Notes: a model not told the origin generated them from the sequence alone. DNA of 43,768 nt from Pelagilacustribacter sp045567335 (GCA_045567335.1 JBJLCZ010000008.1:1-43768), one strand, 5' to 3'; positions 7,621-16,375 are shown, counted from the first letter of the stretch. Numbers and translations are program-made.

Positions 7621-9740
7621 TTTTTATTTTGTCTATTTTCAATTAATTGATCAACCACGCTAGGATCTGCTAAAGTTGTTGTATCGCCTAATTCATTGTG
7701 TTCGTTAGCGGCTATCTTTCTTAAAATTCTTCTCATTATTTTTCCAGATCTTGTTTTTGGCAAACCACTAGAAAATTGAATTATATCTGGAGTTGCTATA
7801 GGTCCAATCTGTTTTCTTACCCAAAGTTTAAGTTCTCTTTCTAAATCTCCACTTGGCTGTTCCCCAGTATTTAAAGTCACATAACAATATAATCCATTTC
7901 CTTTAATATCGTGAGGGAATCCAACTACAGCTGCTTCAGCAACTCTATTGTGAGCTACAAATGCACTTTCAATTTCTGCAGTACCTAAATTGTGTCCAGA
8001 AACTATTATTACGTCATCAACTCTACCTGTTATCCAGTAATAACCATCTTTATCTCTTCTACAGCCGTCACCCGTAAAATACTTACCATCAAATTGAGAA
8101 AAATAAGTTTTTATAAATCTATCATGATCTCCATAAACAGTCCGCATTTGTCCAGGCCATGAATTTGCCAAACACAATCTTCCTTTTCCAGCACCCTTAA
8201 TTATTTTACCAGCTTCATCAACTAAGACAGGTTTTATTCCGTAAAACGGTTTTGTCGCAGATCCGGGTTTTAAATCAATAGCTCCGGGTTGAGGAGAAAT
8301 TAATATTCCACCTGTTTCGGTTTGCCACCAAGTATCAACTATTGGACATCTAGATTCCCCTACAGTATTATAGTACCACATCCACGCTTCAGGATTAATC
8401 GGTTCACCTACGGTTCCTAATAATTTTAATGATTTTCTACTAGTTTTTTTTACAGGGGAGTCACCTTCTTTCATCAAGGCTCTAATTGCAGTTGGAGCAG
8501 TATAAAATGTATTTACTTTATATTTATCTATTATCTGCCACCATCTTGAACTATCAGGATAATTTGGAATACCTTCAAACATTATAGTTGTAGCACAGTT
8601 AGCTAAAGGTCCGTATATGATATAACTGTGTCCGGTTACCCAACCAATGTCAGCTGTACACCAATATATATCCTTACTCTTATAATCAAAAACATATTGA
8701 TGCGTCATTGAAGCATAGACTAAATACCCTCCAGTAGTGTGTAAAACCCCTTTGGGTTTACCAGTAGAACCTGAAGTGTAAAGAATAAACAAAGGATCTT
8801 CCGCACCCATCTCTTCTGGCTCACATTTATTTGAAACATTTGAAGTTATTTCTTCGTATGAAACGTCTCTTTCTTGATCCCAGTTTACTTGATTACCGGT
8901 TCTTTTTACCACGACACATTTTTTAACATCTGGACATTGAAGCAATGCTTCATCAGCAATTTTTTTAAGATGAATTATTTTTCCACCTCTAACTCCTTCA
9001 TCTGCAGTAATTAAATAATCGGACTCACAATCATTAATTCTTGTAGCAATAGAATCTGGAGAAAAACCACCAAATATTATCGAATGAACTGCACCTATTC
9101 TTGCACAAGCTAGCATAGTGTATGCTAATTCTGGAATCATAGTTAAGTATATTGTTACTCTATCCCCTTTTTTGACTCCTATATTTTTTAAACCATTAGC
9201 TGCTTTGCAAACATTTTTATGCAATTCTTTATAAGAAATCTTTTTTTGATCTGAAGGATCGTCCCCAACCCAAATAATTGCAGTTTTATTTCCATTCTTC
9301 TTTAAATGACGATCAATACAATTGGCCGAAGCATTTAATGTGCCGTCATAAAACCATTTAATTTTTACATCTTCCTTACTGTATTTTATATCTTTAATTT
9401 TTGAATATGGCTTCATCCAGGATAGTCTTTTCCCTTCTTTTGCCCAAAATTTATCATTTTCTTTTACAGATAAATTATATTTTTTTTGATATTTTGACTT
9501 ATTAACTAGAGCTTGTTTTGACCAAGATTCAGAAACTTTTATTATAGTGTTTCCTTCACTATCTTGTTTGATAATTTGTTTATTAGAACTTTTTTTATTT
9601 TTTCTTACTTTTCTAGATTTATTTCTTTTTACTTTTCTAGATTTATTTCTTTTTACTTTTCTAGATTTATTTCTTTTTACTTTTCTAGATTTATTTCTTT
9701 TTACTTTTCTAGATTTATTTCTTTTACTTCTTTTGCTCAC
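7617..9740 (-). CDS. acs: acetyl-CoA synthetase with a tandem-repeat basic N-terminal extension
   Basis: Acs converts acetate, ATP and CoA to acetyl-CoA through acetyl-AMP in the cytoplasm. The catalytic part (from about residue 70) has the usual domains: the P-loop-like Y-T-S-G-S-T-G-K-P-K-G, W-W-Q-T-E-T-G near 470, and P-K-T-R-S-G-K-I-M-R-R near the C-terminus with the lysine that is acetylated in this family. The protein is 707 residues against about 650 for typical Acs. The extra length is N-terminal: M-S-K-R-S, five perfect copies of KRNKSRKV (6-45), then a further lysine-rich stretch to about 57. The start is GTG at 9740. No ATG lies upstream of the core, and an AAGGAA ribosome site precedes the GTG, so the extension is probably translated. 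Confidence 0.95.
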   Translation of the reverse strand: MSKRSKRNKSRKVKRNKSRKVKRNKSRKVKRNKSRKVKRNKSRKVRKNKKSSNKQIIKQDSEGNTIIKVSESWSKQALVNKSKYQKKYNLSVKENDKFWAKEGKRLSWMKPYSKIKDIKYSKEDVKIKWFYDGTLNASANCIDRHLKKNGNKTAIIWVGDDPSDQKKISYKELHKNVCKAANGLKNIGVKKGDRVTIYLTMIPELAYTMLACARIGAVHSIIFGGFSPDSIATRINDCESDYLITADEGVRGGKIIHLKKIADEALLQCPDVKKCVVVKRTGNQVNWDQERDVSYEEITSNVSNKCEPEEMGAEDPLFILYTSGSTGKPKGVLHTTGGYLVYASMTHQYVFDYKSKDIYWCTADIGWVTGHSYIIYGPLANCATTIMFEGIPNYPDSSRWWQIIDKYKVNTFYTAPTAIRALMKEGDSPVKKTSRKSLKLLGTVGEPINPEAWMWYYNTVGESRCPIVDTWWQTETGGILISPQPGAIDLKPGSATKPFYGIKPVLVDEAGKIIKGAGKGRLCLANSWPGQMRTVYGDHDRFIKTYFSQFDGKYFTGDGCRRDKDGYYWITGRVDDVIIVSGHNLGTAEIESAFVAHNRVAEAAVVGFPHDIKGNGLYCYVTLNTGEQPSGDLERELKLWVRKQIGPIATPDIIQFSSGLPKTRSGKIMRRILRKIAANEHNELGDTTTLADPSVVDQLIENRQNKN
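9606..9725 (-). repeat. five perfect 24-bp direct repeats inside acs
   Basis: The unit tacttttctagatttatttc plus tttt (plus strand) occurs five times without interruption. CTAG marks recur at 9613, 9637, 9661, 9685 and 9709. On the coding strand each unit encodes KRNKSRKV. Perfect identity, including third positions, indicates recent expansion by slippage or recombination. The 24-base period keeps the frame whatever the copy number. Confidence 0.97.
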
Positions 9741-9744
9741 GAAA

Positions 9745-9750
9745 TTCCTT
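9745..9750 (-). promoter_or_regulatory. ribosome-binding site that supports the acs GTG start
   Basis: AAGGAA on the minus strand lies 4 bases before the GTG at 9740. It is the main evidence that translation begins before the repeat block rather than inside or after it. Confidence 0.6.
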
Positions 9751-9763
9751 TTTTTCGAATTTT

Positions 9764-10177
9764 TTAAACTTTACTCATTTTATTTATTATTTTCCAGCTT
9801 TTATAGTCTACAGGCATTACTGATAATCTACTTTGTTTTATGATTGGTAAATGGGATATATGCTTATTTTTTTTAATTTTTTCAAGTGTTACAGCCTTTT
9901 TAAGTTGTTCAACAAACCTAACTTGAACAGCAACAAATCTTTTTTTAGGGTCTGTTTTATCTATAAAGGCTGTTCGAATTACTTGAACTATACCAACAAT
10001 TTCTTTTCCAATGTTTGAATGATAAAAAAAGCACAAATCATTTTTTTTCATTTTTTTAAGGTTATTTGCTGCTTGATAATTTCTAACTCCATCCCATGTA
10101 GCTCCTTTGGCCCCAGCTTTTTTTTGTTGTTCAATAGACCAAACATCTGGTTCAGATTTCATTAACCAATACTGCAT
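9764..10177 (-). CDS. EVE-domain protein
   Basis: A 137-residue single-domain protein of the EVE family, related to PUA and YTH folds. Relatives bind modified bases in nucleic acid. Seen: the N-terminal Y-W-L-M-K-S-E-P-D-V-W-S-I, the W-D-G-V-R-N-Y-Q-A block (29-37), D-L-C-F-F-Y-H-S-N (47-55), I-V-G-I-V-Q-V near 61, and a C-terminal Q-S-R-L-S-V-M-P-V. Motifs and length fit the usual bacterial stand-alone form. It lies 23 bases before acs on the same strand. The modified base recognised cannot be told from sequence. Confidence 0.92.
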   Translation of the reverse strand: MQYWLMKSEPDVWSIEQQKKAGAKGATWDGVRNYQAANNLKKMKKNDLCFFYHSNIGKEIVGIVQVIRTAFIDKTDPKKRFVAVQVRFVEQLKKAVTLEKIKKNKHISHLPIIKQSRLSVMPVDYKSWKIINKMSKV

Positions 10178-10236
10178 TTAATTTTTTTATATTTTCTTAA
10201 TTTTACCACACATGAAGTATGTTATAAAACTTATTT

Positions 10237-11028
10237 ATGAAATTTAAATATAAAAAATATATTTTTGATGTAGGAGCTAACGATGGTGCTGACGGTCTTG
10301 CTTTAGCTTTAAACAATAAGGATTTTTTTATCCACGCTTTTGAAGCTAATCCTCAATTAATAATGACTATTAAAAAACTTAAAAAAAAATTGGAAAAAAG
10401 GAAAGGAATATCAATACATAATTACCAAATCCACAATTATGCAGTTAGTAATAAAAATAAAATAGCGCTCTTCAATATATCTAACAATAACAGAGTGTCT
10501 TCGTTAAATAATTTATCAAAAAATATTAAAAAATCTTGGCCAGGATATTATGATATTTTTAAAGTAGTAAAAAAAATTAAGGTCAAGGTTATAACACTTT
10601 ATGATTTTATGAATAAACACAAAATTAAACACATAAATTTTTTACACATAGACACCCAAGGACATGATTTGAATGTTCTTAAAGGTCTTAAAAAAAATAT
10701 TAATAATGTTTCTGAAGGAGAAATGGAGTCATCAATAATTAAACAAAGATCTGCTTATCAAAAAAATCACACAGTAAAAGACGTTAAACGATTCTTTCGA
10801 AAAACTAACTTAAAAATTAAAAAAATTGTAAAAATTGAACATCAATCAAAAAAAGGAATTTTAAAAAATGAAGCTGATATATTTTTTTATAATAAAAAAG
10901 ATAAATTTAAATTTAAAATAAATAAAAAATATAATAAAAGATATTATGCAAGAGTATTAAATGAGAATACTTATCACAAAGATGATATAATAGATTTTTT
11001 TACAAAAACTTATAATAAAATATTTTAA
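10237..11028 (+). CDS. FkbM-family SAM-dependent methyltransferase
   Basis: A 263-residue protein with the FkbM pattern: I-F-D-V-G-A-N-D-G (9-17) as SAM-binding motif I, F-E-A-N-P near 36-40, and F-L-H-I-D-T-Q-G-H-D-L-N-V-L-K-G-L, the signature IDxxGxExxxLxG-like motif. Relatives methylate hydroxyls of sugars or small molecules, often in surface polysaccharide or glycolipid synthesis. The last 50 residues are extremely lysine/asparagine/tyrosine-rich and do not resemble the domain. No other glycan genes adjoin it, and it appears even more AT-rich than its neighbours, so transfer or relaxed constraint is possible. Substrate unknown. Confidence 0.85.
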   Translation: MKFKYKKYIFDVGANDGADGLALALNNKDFFIHAFEANPQLIMTIKKLKKKLEKRKGISIHNYQIHNYAVSNKNKIALFNISNNNRVSSLNNLSKNIKKSWPGYYDIFKVVKKIKVKVITLYDFMNKHKIKHINFLHIDTQGHDLNVLKGLKKNINNVSEGEMESSIIKQRSAYQKNHTVKDVKRFFRKTNLKIKKIVKIEHQSKKGILKNEADIFFYNKKDKFKFKINKKYNKRYYARVLNENTYHKDDIIDFFTKTYNKIF

Positions 11029-11035
11029 TTTTATG

Positions 11036-12112
11036 TTAAAGTTTTAGTCCTGGACCTTTCATATATGGCGCCTTTTCATCTAAAGGCCATCTAGATTTTG
11101 CAGGAATGTTTAAATCATTAATTAATTTTTTATTAAATCTCTTTATTCCAGCCCAAGCAATCATTGCAGCGTTATCTCCACAAAATCTTACGTCAGGATA
11201 AATAATTTTTAAATTTATTTCTTTTGTAAGTCTATTTAGATTTTCTCTAATTGAACTGTTTGCTGCAACACCACCAGCTACTATTAGTTGAACTTCTTTT
11301 TTTTTAGTTTTTTCTTTAAACATTTCTATTGCTATTTTAGTTTTTTTATAAAGAATTTTATTAATAGTATTTTGAAAAGACGCTGCAAGATTGTATCTAA
11401 GTTTTTTTTCTCCATTAATTTTTTTGGATTCTCTCAATACAGCAGTTTTTAAACCAGCAAAGGATAGATTACATCCTGCTTTATTAATAATTGGCTCTGG
11501 TAACTTATAGTAATTTTTATCACCTAATTTTGAAAATTTTTCAACACTTGGTCCACCAGGATAACCAAGGTTTAACATTTTAGCAGTTTTATCAAAAGCC
11601 TCTCCAAGAGCATCATCAATTGTTGTTCCTAATTGCTCATACCGATTTACTTCTTTAACAATCAAATATTGTGTATGGCCTCCTGAAATTAAAAGAAGCA
11701 AATATGGAAACTTAATTTTATTTTCTAAACCAGGACTAAGTGCGTGCCCTTCTAAATGATTAACACCTATAAAAGGTTTATTAGAAAATGCAGCTATTGA
11801 TTTTCCAACATTCAATCCTACTGTTAAACAAACAACTAAACCAGGGCCAGCCGTAGCAGCAACTCCATCTATTTCGTCTAAAGAAATTTTACTGTCATTT
11901 AAAGATTTTTTTATTATGAAATCAATATTCTCTAAATGTGCCCGCGCAGCTAATTCAGGAACAACACCGCCAAACTCTTTATGTTCATCTATTTGGCTTG
12001 AAACCACATTTGACAATATATCAGCAGTACCATTTTCATTTTCTCTAATGACCGCTGCAGCTGTTTCATCACAACTTGTTTCAATTCCTAAAAATGTAAT
12101 TTTTTTTGTCAT
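11036..12112 (-). CDS. tsaD: tRNA N6-threonylcarbamoyladenosine transferase subunit TsaD
   Basis: TsaD transfers the threonylcarbamoyl group to A37 of ANN-decoding tRNAs, with TsaB and TsaE. Seen: F-L-G-I-E-T-S-C-D-E-T near the N-terminus, the metal-binding H-L-E-G-H (about 119-123), S-G-G-H-T-Q, G-E-A-F-D-K-T-A and the C-terminal G-G-V-A-A-N plus D-N-A-A-M-I. I place the start at ATG 12112 (M-T-K-K-I-T), giving 358 residues. The open frame extends 15 codons further upstream to 12157, but that extension lacks family similarity. It is divergent from hemC, an arrangement frequent in alphaproteobacteria. Confidence 0.96.
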   Translation of the reverse strand: MTKKITFLGIETSCDETAAAVIRENENGTADILSNVVSSQIDEHKEFGGVVPELAARAHLENIDFIIKKSLNDSKISLDEIDGVAATAGPGLVVCLTVGLNVGKSIAAFSNKPFIGVNHLEGHALSPGLENKIKFPYLLLLISGGHTQYLIVKEVNRYEQLGTTIDDALGEAFDKTAKMLNLGYPGGPSVEKFSKLGDKNYYKLPEPIINKAGCNLSFAGLKTAVLRESKKINGEKKLRYNLAASFQNTINKILYKKTKIAIEMFKEKTKKKEVQLIVAGGVAANSSIRENLNRLTKEINLKIIYPDVRFCGDNAAMIAWAGIKRFNKKLINDLNIPAKSRWPLDEKAPYMKGPGLKL

Positions 12113-12172
12113 TATAAATGCGCAATTATTTAGAATAGTATAAAATAAATTTATCAATTATATAAACTAATA

Positions 12173-13090
12173 ATGAGAAAAATTACAATTGGTGCCAGAG
12201 GTAGTAAATTATCATTAGCCTACGTAGCTAAGGTGAAAGAACTACTTTTAGAAAAAAATAGTGATTTAAAAAATGATGATATTATAATAAAAACTATTAA
12301 AACCTCTGGCGATATATTTCATGATAAAAAACTTTCTGAGATAGGTGGAAAAAATTTATTTTGTAAAGAAATTGAAGAAAAACTCTTAAATAATAAAATT
12401 GATTTAGCTATTCATTCTTTGAAAGACATGGAATCTAAAGAAAATGATGATTTGTTAGTAGGAGCTTATATAAAAAGAAATGACCCACGAGATGTTTTTA
12501 TTAGTAAAAAATATAAAAATTTAGAGGAATTAAAAACAGGTTCAACAATTGGATCAAGCTCAAGAAGAAGAGAGCTACAATTAAAATTAATTAATCCAAA
12601 TATTTTTATCAAAAACATAAGAGGAAATATCGACACGCGTATAAAAAAAGTTGAAGATGGAGAATTAGATGCAATAATTCTTGCAGGAGCTGGTGTAAAA
12701 AGTTTAAACCTTGAAAAAAAAATTAAACAATTTTTTAACGTTCAAACAATATTGCCTGCAGTTGGTCAAGGAATTATAGCAGTCCAGTGCAGAAAGAATG
12801 ACGATAAAATTAAAACTATTTTACATAGTGTTAGTAACAATGAAACAATGCTCTGCGCTTTAGCCGAAAGAGAAATGTTGAAAGTTTTAGATGGAGATTG
12901 TGACACAGCTATTGGAGGATATGCTACGTTGGAAAAAGATGTAATTAGGTTAAGGGCTCAATTATTTTCCGACGATGGTAAAAAAAATTTTATTTTTGAG
13001 GATACTGCTCACAAGAATGATTTTTTAAAAATAGGAAAAAAAGTTGGAGAAAATATTTTAAAATTAGCAGGGGCATCTTTTAAAAGATGA
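12173..13090 (+). CDS. hemC: hydroxymethylbilane synthase (porphobilinogen deaminase)
   Basis: HemC condenses four porphobilinogen molecules into hydroxymethylbilane in haem synthesis. The 305-residue length is typical. Seen: I-G-A-R-G-S-K-L-S-L (6-15), H81-S-L-K-D85 carrying the catalytic aspartate, the R-R-R-x-x-Q-L block (131-137), and G-D-C243-D, the cysteine that anchors the dipyrromethane cofactor. It is the first gene of a tightly packed run: hemC and hemD overlap by 4 bases. Confidence 0.97.
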   Translation: MRKITIGARGSKLSLAYVAKVKELLLEKNSDLKNDDIIIKTIKTSGDIFHDKKLSEIGGKNLFCKEIEEKLLNNKIDLAIHSLKDMESKENDDLLVGAYIKRNDPRDVFISKKYKNLEELKTGSTIGSSSRRRELQLKLINPNIFIKNIRGNIDTRIKKVEDGELDAIILAGAGVKSLNLEKKIKQFFNVQTILPAVGQGIIAVQCRKNDDKIKTILHSVSNNETMLCALAEREMLKVLDGDCDTAIGGYATLEKDVIRLRAQLFSDDGKKNFIFEDTAHKNDFLKIGKKVGENILKLAGASFKR

Positions 13091-13791
13091 ATATTTTAAT
13101 AACTAGACCTTTAATTGATTCAGAAGACTTAATGGAAAAATTTTTTTCTTTAGGACATAAAATTATACACATACCGACATTAAAAATTACTTCCAATAAT
13201 ATGAAACCTATAGATTCAAAAAAATATGATGCATTTATTTTTACAAGTGCAAACGCAATAAGATATCTTAATGTTGAAAATTCAGATAAAGATAAAGTTT
13301 GCTTTTGTGTCGGCGTAATTACGGAAAGGATTCTTAGAAAATTAGGTTATCAAAATACAATTTCTGCAGGTGGCAATGTAAATGCTTTAAAAAATTTGAT
13401 AATAAACTCAAATTTAATTAATAAAAATTCTAACTTAGCGTATTTTTGTGGAGATAACCTATCTTCAGATTTGGACACTGAACTAAAAAAAGACGGAATA
13501 AGAGTTGAAAAAATAGTTAATTATTTGTCAAATAAAATCACGGATCTTAATGATGAAAATAAAAAAATTATTGAAAGCTACCCCCCAGACACAATTTTTG
13601 TATATTCATCAAGAAGTGCTCAAAGTTTTATTGAGATAATTAAAAATTATTCTTTATATCCATTAATGACAGAATCTAAAGTAATGTGTATAAGTAAAAA
13701 AGTAGCAGAAATATTTAAATTGAATGGGTGGAAAAAAATTGAAATTTTTAATCCAGGAGACGAATTATTACAACTAGAGGAAAATAAATAA
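13087..13791 (+). CDS. hemD: uroporphyrinogen-III synthase
   Basis: HemD closes and inverts ring D of hydroxymethylbilane to give uroporphyrinogen III. This 234-residue protein is divergent, as the family always is. The N-terminal I-L-I-T-R-P, F-I-F-T-S-A-N-A-I-R near 50-60, and V-Y-S-S-R-S-A-Q-S-F near 172 fit the two-domain fold with ligand-binding Ser/Thr-rich loops. The position directly after hemC with a 4-base overlap confirms the call. Its stop codon overlaps the next start by one base (TAATG). Confidence 0.9.
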   Translation: MNILITRPLIDSEDLMEKFFSLGHKIIHIPTLKITSNNMKPIDSKKYDAFIFTSANAIRYLNVENSDKDKVCFCVGVITERILRKLGYQNTISAGGNVNALKNLIINSNLINKNSNLAYFCGDNLSSDLDTELKKDGIRVEKIVNYLSNKITDLNDENKKIIESYPPDTIFVYSSRSAQSFIEIIKNYSLYPLMTESKVMCISKKVAEIFKLNGWKKIEIFNPGDELLQLEENK

Positions 13792-14876
13792 TGGATGTTT
13801 TAGAAAATTTTAAAAATTTATTCGTAGATGTTTGGAAAGAAGGAGTATCTGGAGTTAATATTTCAGAAATAATTATAGCCTTAACAATATTTATCTTCTT
13901 TCTTTTTTTGAGAGGAATATTTTCTAAATTTGTAGTTAAAAGATTAGAAAAATATGTATCTAAAACTACAAATAAATTTGATAATTCTTTAGTTTTTTCA
14001 ATGGAGGGACCTGCAAAGTTTTTCCCAATCGTTTTAGGTTTTTTTGTTTCTACAAGTTATTTAACAGCAGAACACGGTTCTATAGATTTAATTAACAGGT
14101 CTTTAATTACAATATTAATTTTTTGGACCTTTCATCAAATTATTGGCCCTCTGTCTGTGGTCATTAAATCTGTTGGAGGTTTACTTTCAAGAGATTTAAT
14201 AAATTGGATAATTAAAGCTATAAAAGTTTTAATCTTAATTTTAGGTGCAGCAGCAGTTTTAGAACTTTGGGGTATAAAAATTGGCCCAATTATTGCTGGT
14301 CTAGGATTATTTGGTGTTGCCGTTGCTTTAGGGGCACAGGATTTATTTAAAAATTTAATTTCAGGTATCTTAGTATTAGTAGAAAGAAGATTTCAAGTAG
14401 GAGATTGGATATTTGTTGAAGGAGTAATAGAGGGAACGGTCGAGAGCATTGGTTTTAGGTCTACGGTTGTTAGAAGATTTGATAAATCTTTAGCAACGAT
14501 TCCAAATTTTCAATTCGCAGAAAATGCAGTAATAAACAATTCACAAACCACAAATAGACGAATTAATTGGATGATAGGACTTGAATACAAGACTACTAGT
14601 GAACAATTAAAAAATATAAAAAATCAAATTGAAGAATATATAAAAAATAATGATGATTTTTCTAAATCTGGAAACACTATGCTTTCAGTAAAAATAGATC
14701 AATTTGCTGCAAGTTCTATAGATATAAGATTAATTTGTTTTACAAAAACTAAACAGTTTCAGGAGTGGTTAAATGTAAAAGACACTCTTGCTTTGGAAAT
14801 TAAAAATATTGTTGAGAAAAATAATGCATCTTTTGCTTTTCCAAGCACTTCAATCTATGTGGAGAAAAATGGATGA
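13791..14876 (+). CDS. MscS-family mechanosensitive channel
   Basis: A 361-residue inner-membrane protein with four or five helices in its N-terminal half, followed by the MscS beta and alpha/beta domains. The pore-lining helix is G-L-G-L-F-G-V-A-V-A-L-G-A-Q-D, then N-L-I-S-G, the V-G-D-W-I beta-domain signature and the G-T-V-E-S-I-G-F-R-S-T motif; P-N-F-Q-F-A-E closes the conserved part. These channels release solutes during hypo-osmotic shock. Longer than E. coli MscS (286 residues) because of extra N-terminal helices. It overlaps the following gene by 4 bases. Confidence 0.93.
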   Translation: MDVLENFKNLFVDVWKEGVSGVNISEIIIALTIFIFFLFLRGIFSKFVVKRLEKYVSKTTNKFDNSLVFSMEGPAKFFPIVLGFFVSTSYLTAEHGSIDLINRSLITILIFWTFHQIIGPLSVVIKSVGGLLSRDLINWIIKAIKVLILILGAAAVLELWGIKIGPIIAGLGLFGVAVALGAQDLFKNLISGILVLVERRFQVGDWIFVEGVIEGTVESIGFRSTVVRRFDKSLATIPNFQFAENAVINNSQTTNRRINWMIGLEYKTTSEQLKNIKNQIEEYIKNNDDFSKSGNTMLSVKIDQFAASSIDIRLICFTKTKQFQEWLNVKDTLALEIKNIVEKNNASFAFPSTSIYVEKNG

Positions 14877-15163
14877 AGTCACTTCTAATACTTTTTGACA
14901 ATGTCGTTGGAATTTATATTTGGATTTTAATTATTAATGCAGTAGTAAGTTGGTTAGTTGCATTTAATGTTTTAAATACAAGTAACAGGTTTGTATATTC
15001 ATTATTGGATGTTTCTTACAAATTAACTGATCCACCATTAAATTTTATAAGAAGGTATTTACCTAATTTAGGATCTATCGATATATCCCCAATAGTACTT
15101 ATTTTAGGCCTAATGTTTCTAAGAAATTTAGTTTTCGAAACTTTTGCGCCAGGTTTATTTTAA
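14873..15163 (+). CDS. YggT-family membrane protein
   Basis: A 96-residue protein with two membrane helices (about 10-32 and 68-88) and the family segment L-T-D-P-P-L-N-F-I-R-R-Y-L-P between them. Residues G-S-I-D-I-S-P-I-V follow, as in YggT proteins. The family has been linked to osmotic tolerance and to membrane or division functions, without a defined activity. It overlaps the MscS-like gene by 4 bases and ends 2 bases before folD. A second, weaker YggT-like gene lies at 4315-4650. Confidence 0.88.
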   Translation: MKSLLILFDNVVGIYIWILIINAVVSWLVAFNVLNTSNRFVYSLLDVSYKLTDPPLNFIRRYLPNLGSIDISPIVLILGLMFLRNLVFETFAPGLF

Positions 15164-15165
15164 AT

Positions 15166-16002
15166 ATGATTATAGACGGAAAAAAAGAGTCAGCTTTATT
15201 GAGAGAAGAAATTAAAAAAGAGATTTCTTTAATTAAAGAAAAAACAAATAAAGTCCCAGGATTGTCTGTAATTTTGGTTGGAGATTTTGCACCAAGTCAA
15301 ATATATGTAAAAAATAAAGAAAAAAATTCTAAAGAAGTTGGAATAAACTCTGAAGTAATACGTTATCCTAAAGAAGTATCAGAAAAAGAAGTATTAGAAA
15401 AAATTGAAGAACTAAATAATAATAAAGATGTTTCAGGTATTTTAGTTCAACTTCCTTTGCCCAAACAAATAAGTAAGGAAAAGATTATTAATGCAATCAA
15501 TCCTTCAAAAGATGTTGATGGATTTCATCCGATTAATGCTGGTAATCTTGCTTCAGGCTACAAAGCAGTTGTCCCTTGTACTCCATTAGGTTGTTTGCTT
15601 CTTATAAAAAAAGTATTGAAAAATTTGTCAGGACAACACGCTGTAATACTTGGAAGATCTAATTTAAATGGCAAACCAATGGCTCAACTTCTCTTAAAAG
15701 AAAATTGTACTGTAACTATTGTGCATTCAAAAACAGAAAATCTTAAGGAAGAATGTCAAAAAGCAGATATTTTAGTTGCAGCAGTTGGAGTGGCAAATCT
15801 AGTAAAAAGTGACTGGGTAAAAAGAGACTCAATTGTAATTGATGTAGGTATTAACAAAGTTGGAGACAAAGTAGTCGGAGATGTTAAATTTGACGAAGTA
15901 AAAGATAAAGTAAAAGCTATAACACCTGTCCCAGGAGGAGTTGGCCCTATGACTATCGCTTGTTTGTTAAAAAATACCTTGGAATGTTTTAAAGATCGTT
16001 AG
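15166..16002 (+). CDS. folD: bifunctional methylenetetrahydrofolate dehydrogenase/cyclohydrolase
   Basis: FolD interconverts 5,10-methylene-, 5,10-methenyl- and 10-formyl-tetrahydrofolate with NADP(H). The 278-residue length is normal. Seen: Y47-V-K-N-K51 with the catalytic lysine, Q-L-P-L-P near 103, D-V-D-G-F-H, the G-R-S-N-L-N-G-K-P cofactor loop, and the C-terminal P-V-P-G-G-V-G-P-M-T. It ends the hemC-hemD-mscS-yggT-folD run. Its 3' end overlaps the convergent psiE-like gene by 14 bases. It feeds 10-formyl-THF to PurH. Confidence 0.97.
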   Translation: MIIDGKKESALLREEIKKEISLIKEKTNKVPGLSVILVGDFAPSQIYVKNKEKNSKEVGINSEVIRYPKEVSEKEVLEKIEELNNNKDVSGILVQLPLPKQISKEKIINAINPSKDVDGFHPINAGNLASGYKAVVPCTPLGCLLLIKKVLKNLSGQHAVILGRSNLNGKPMAQLLLKENCTVTIVHSKTENLKEECQKADILVAAVGVANLVKSDWVKRDSIVIDVGINKVGDKVVGDVKFDEVKDKVKAITPVPGGVGPMTIACLLKNTLECFKDR

Positions 16003-16375
16003 ATTTATCTTTATCAATATTCAAATATTTACTTCTTCTAAATCTTATAACCACAGTAGCTATTGAAACAATTAAGATTGCAGATGCTAGATAAATTAGG
16101 TTAGTAGGGTCGGATTCTTTATCTTGCAATATTATATATCTAGCTAATGCTGTTATGGCTATTACTAAAGGATAGATTACCCTTACTGCTCTTGACTCCC
16201 AATATGAACGTACTAAGCCTATCACTTCAATATATATAAACATTAAAAGTAAATCTGCTAACGTAACATTTTGCGCTTCGTACATTTTTATAATTTCTAA
16301 AAGAAATGCTATTATAGTTGAGACTAAAACTATAATTACTGCCACTAACTGAATATTTCGAATCGCTGCATTCAT
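15989..16375 (-). CDS. PsiE-family (phosphate-starvation-inducible E) membrane protein
   Basis: A 128-residue protein with four membrane helices (about 9-29, 39-57, 63-82, 90-111) and a short charged C-terminal tail. The Y-I-E-V-I-G-L-V-R-S-Y-W-E block and the R-Y-I-I-L-Q-D loop match the PsiE family. E. coli psiE responds to phosphate starvation and catabolite control, but its function is unknown. No Pho-box-like sequence is apparent upstream, so phosphate control here is not supported. It overlaps the end of folD by 14 bases. Confidence 0.85.
   Translation of the reverse strand: MNAAIRNIQLVAVIIVLVSTIIAFLLEIIKMYEAQNVTLADLLLMFIYIEVIGLVRSYWESRAVRVIYPLVIAITALARYIILQDKESDPTNLIYLASAILIVSIATVVIRFRRSKYLNIDKDKSNDL

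Noticed and set aside
9561..9740. Possibility that the acs N-terminus is a frameshifted or non-coding stretch joined to acs
   Set aside because: Frame is unbroken from the GTG through the core, the ribosome site fits, and no alternative start exists between the repeats and the core.
9547..9843. Plus-strand open frame of 98 codons opposite the start of acs, with repeated L-F-L-F-T-F-L-D units
   Set aside because: It is the complement of the acs repeat block and has no ribosome site or family similarity; the minus-strand reading continues into a full Acs.
12113..12157. Upstream 15-codon extension of tsaD
   Set aside because: The extension has no family similarity, whereas the ATG at 12112 directly precedes the conserved N-terminus.
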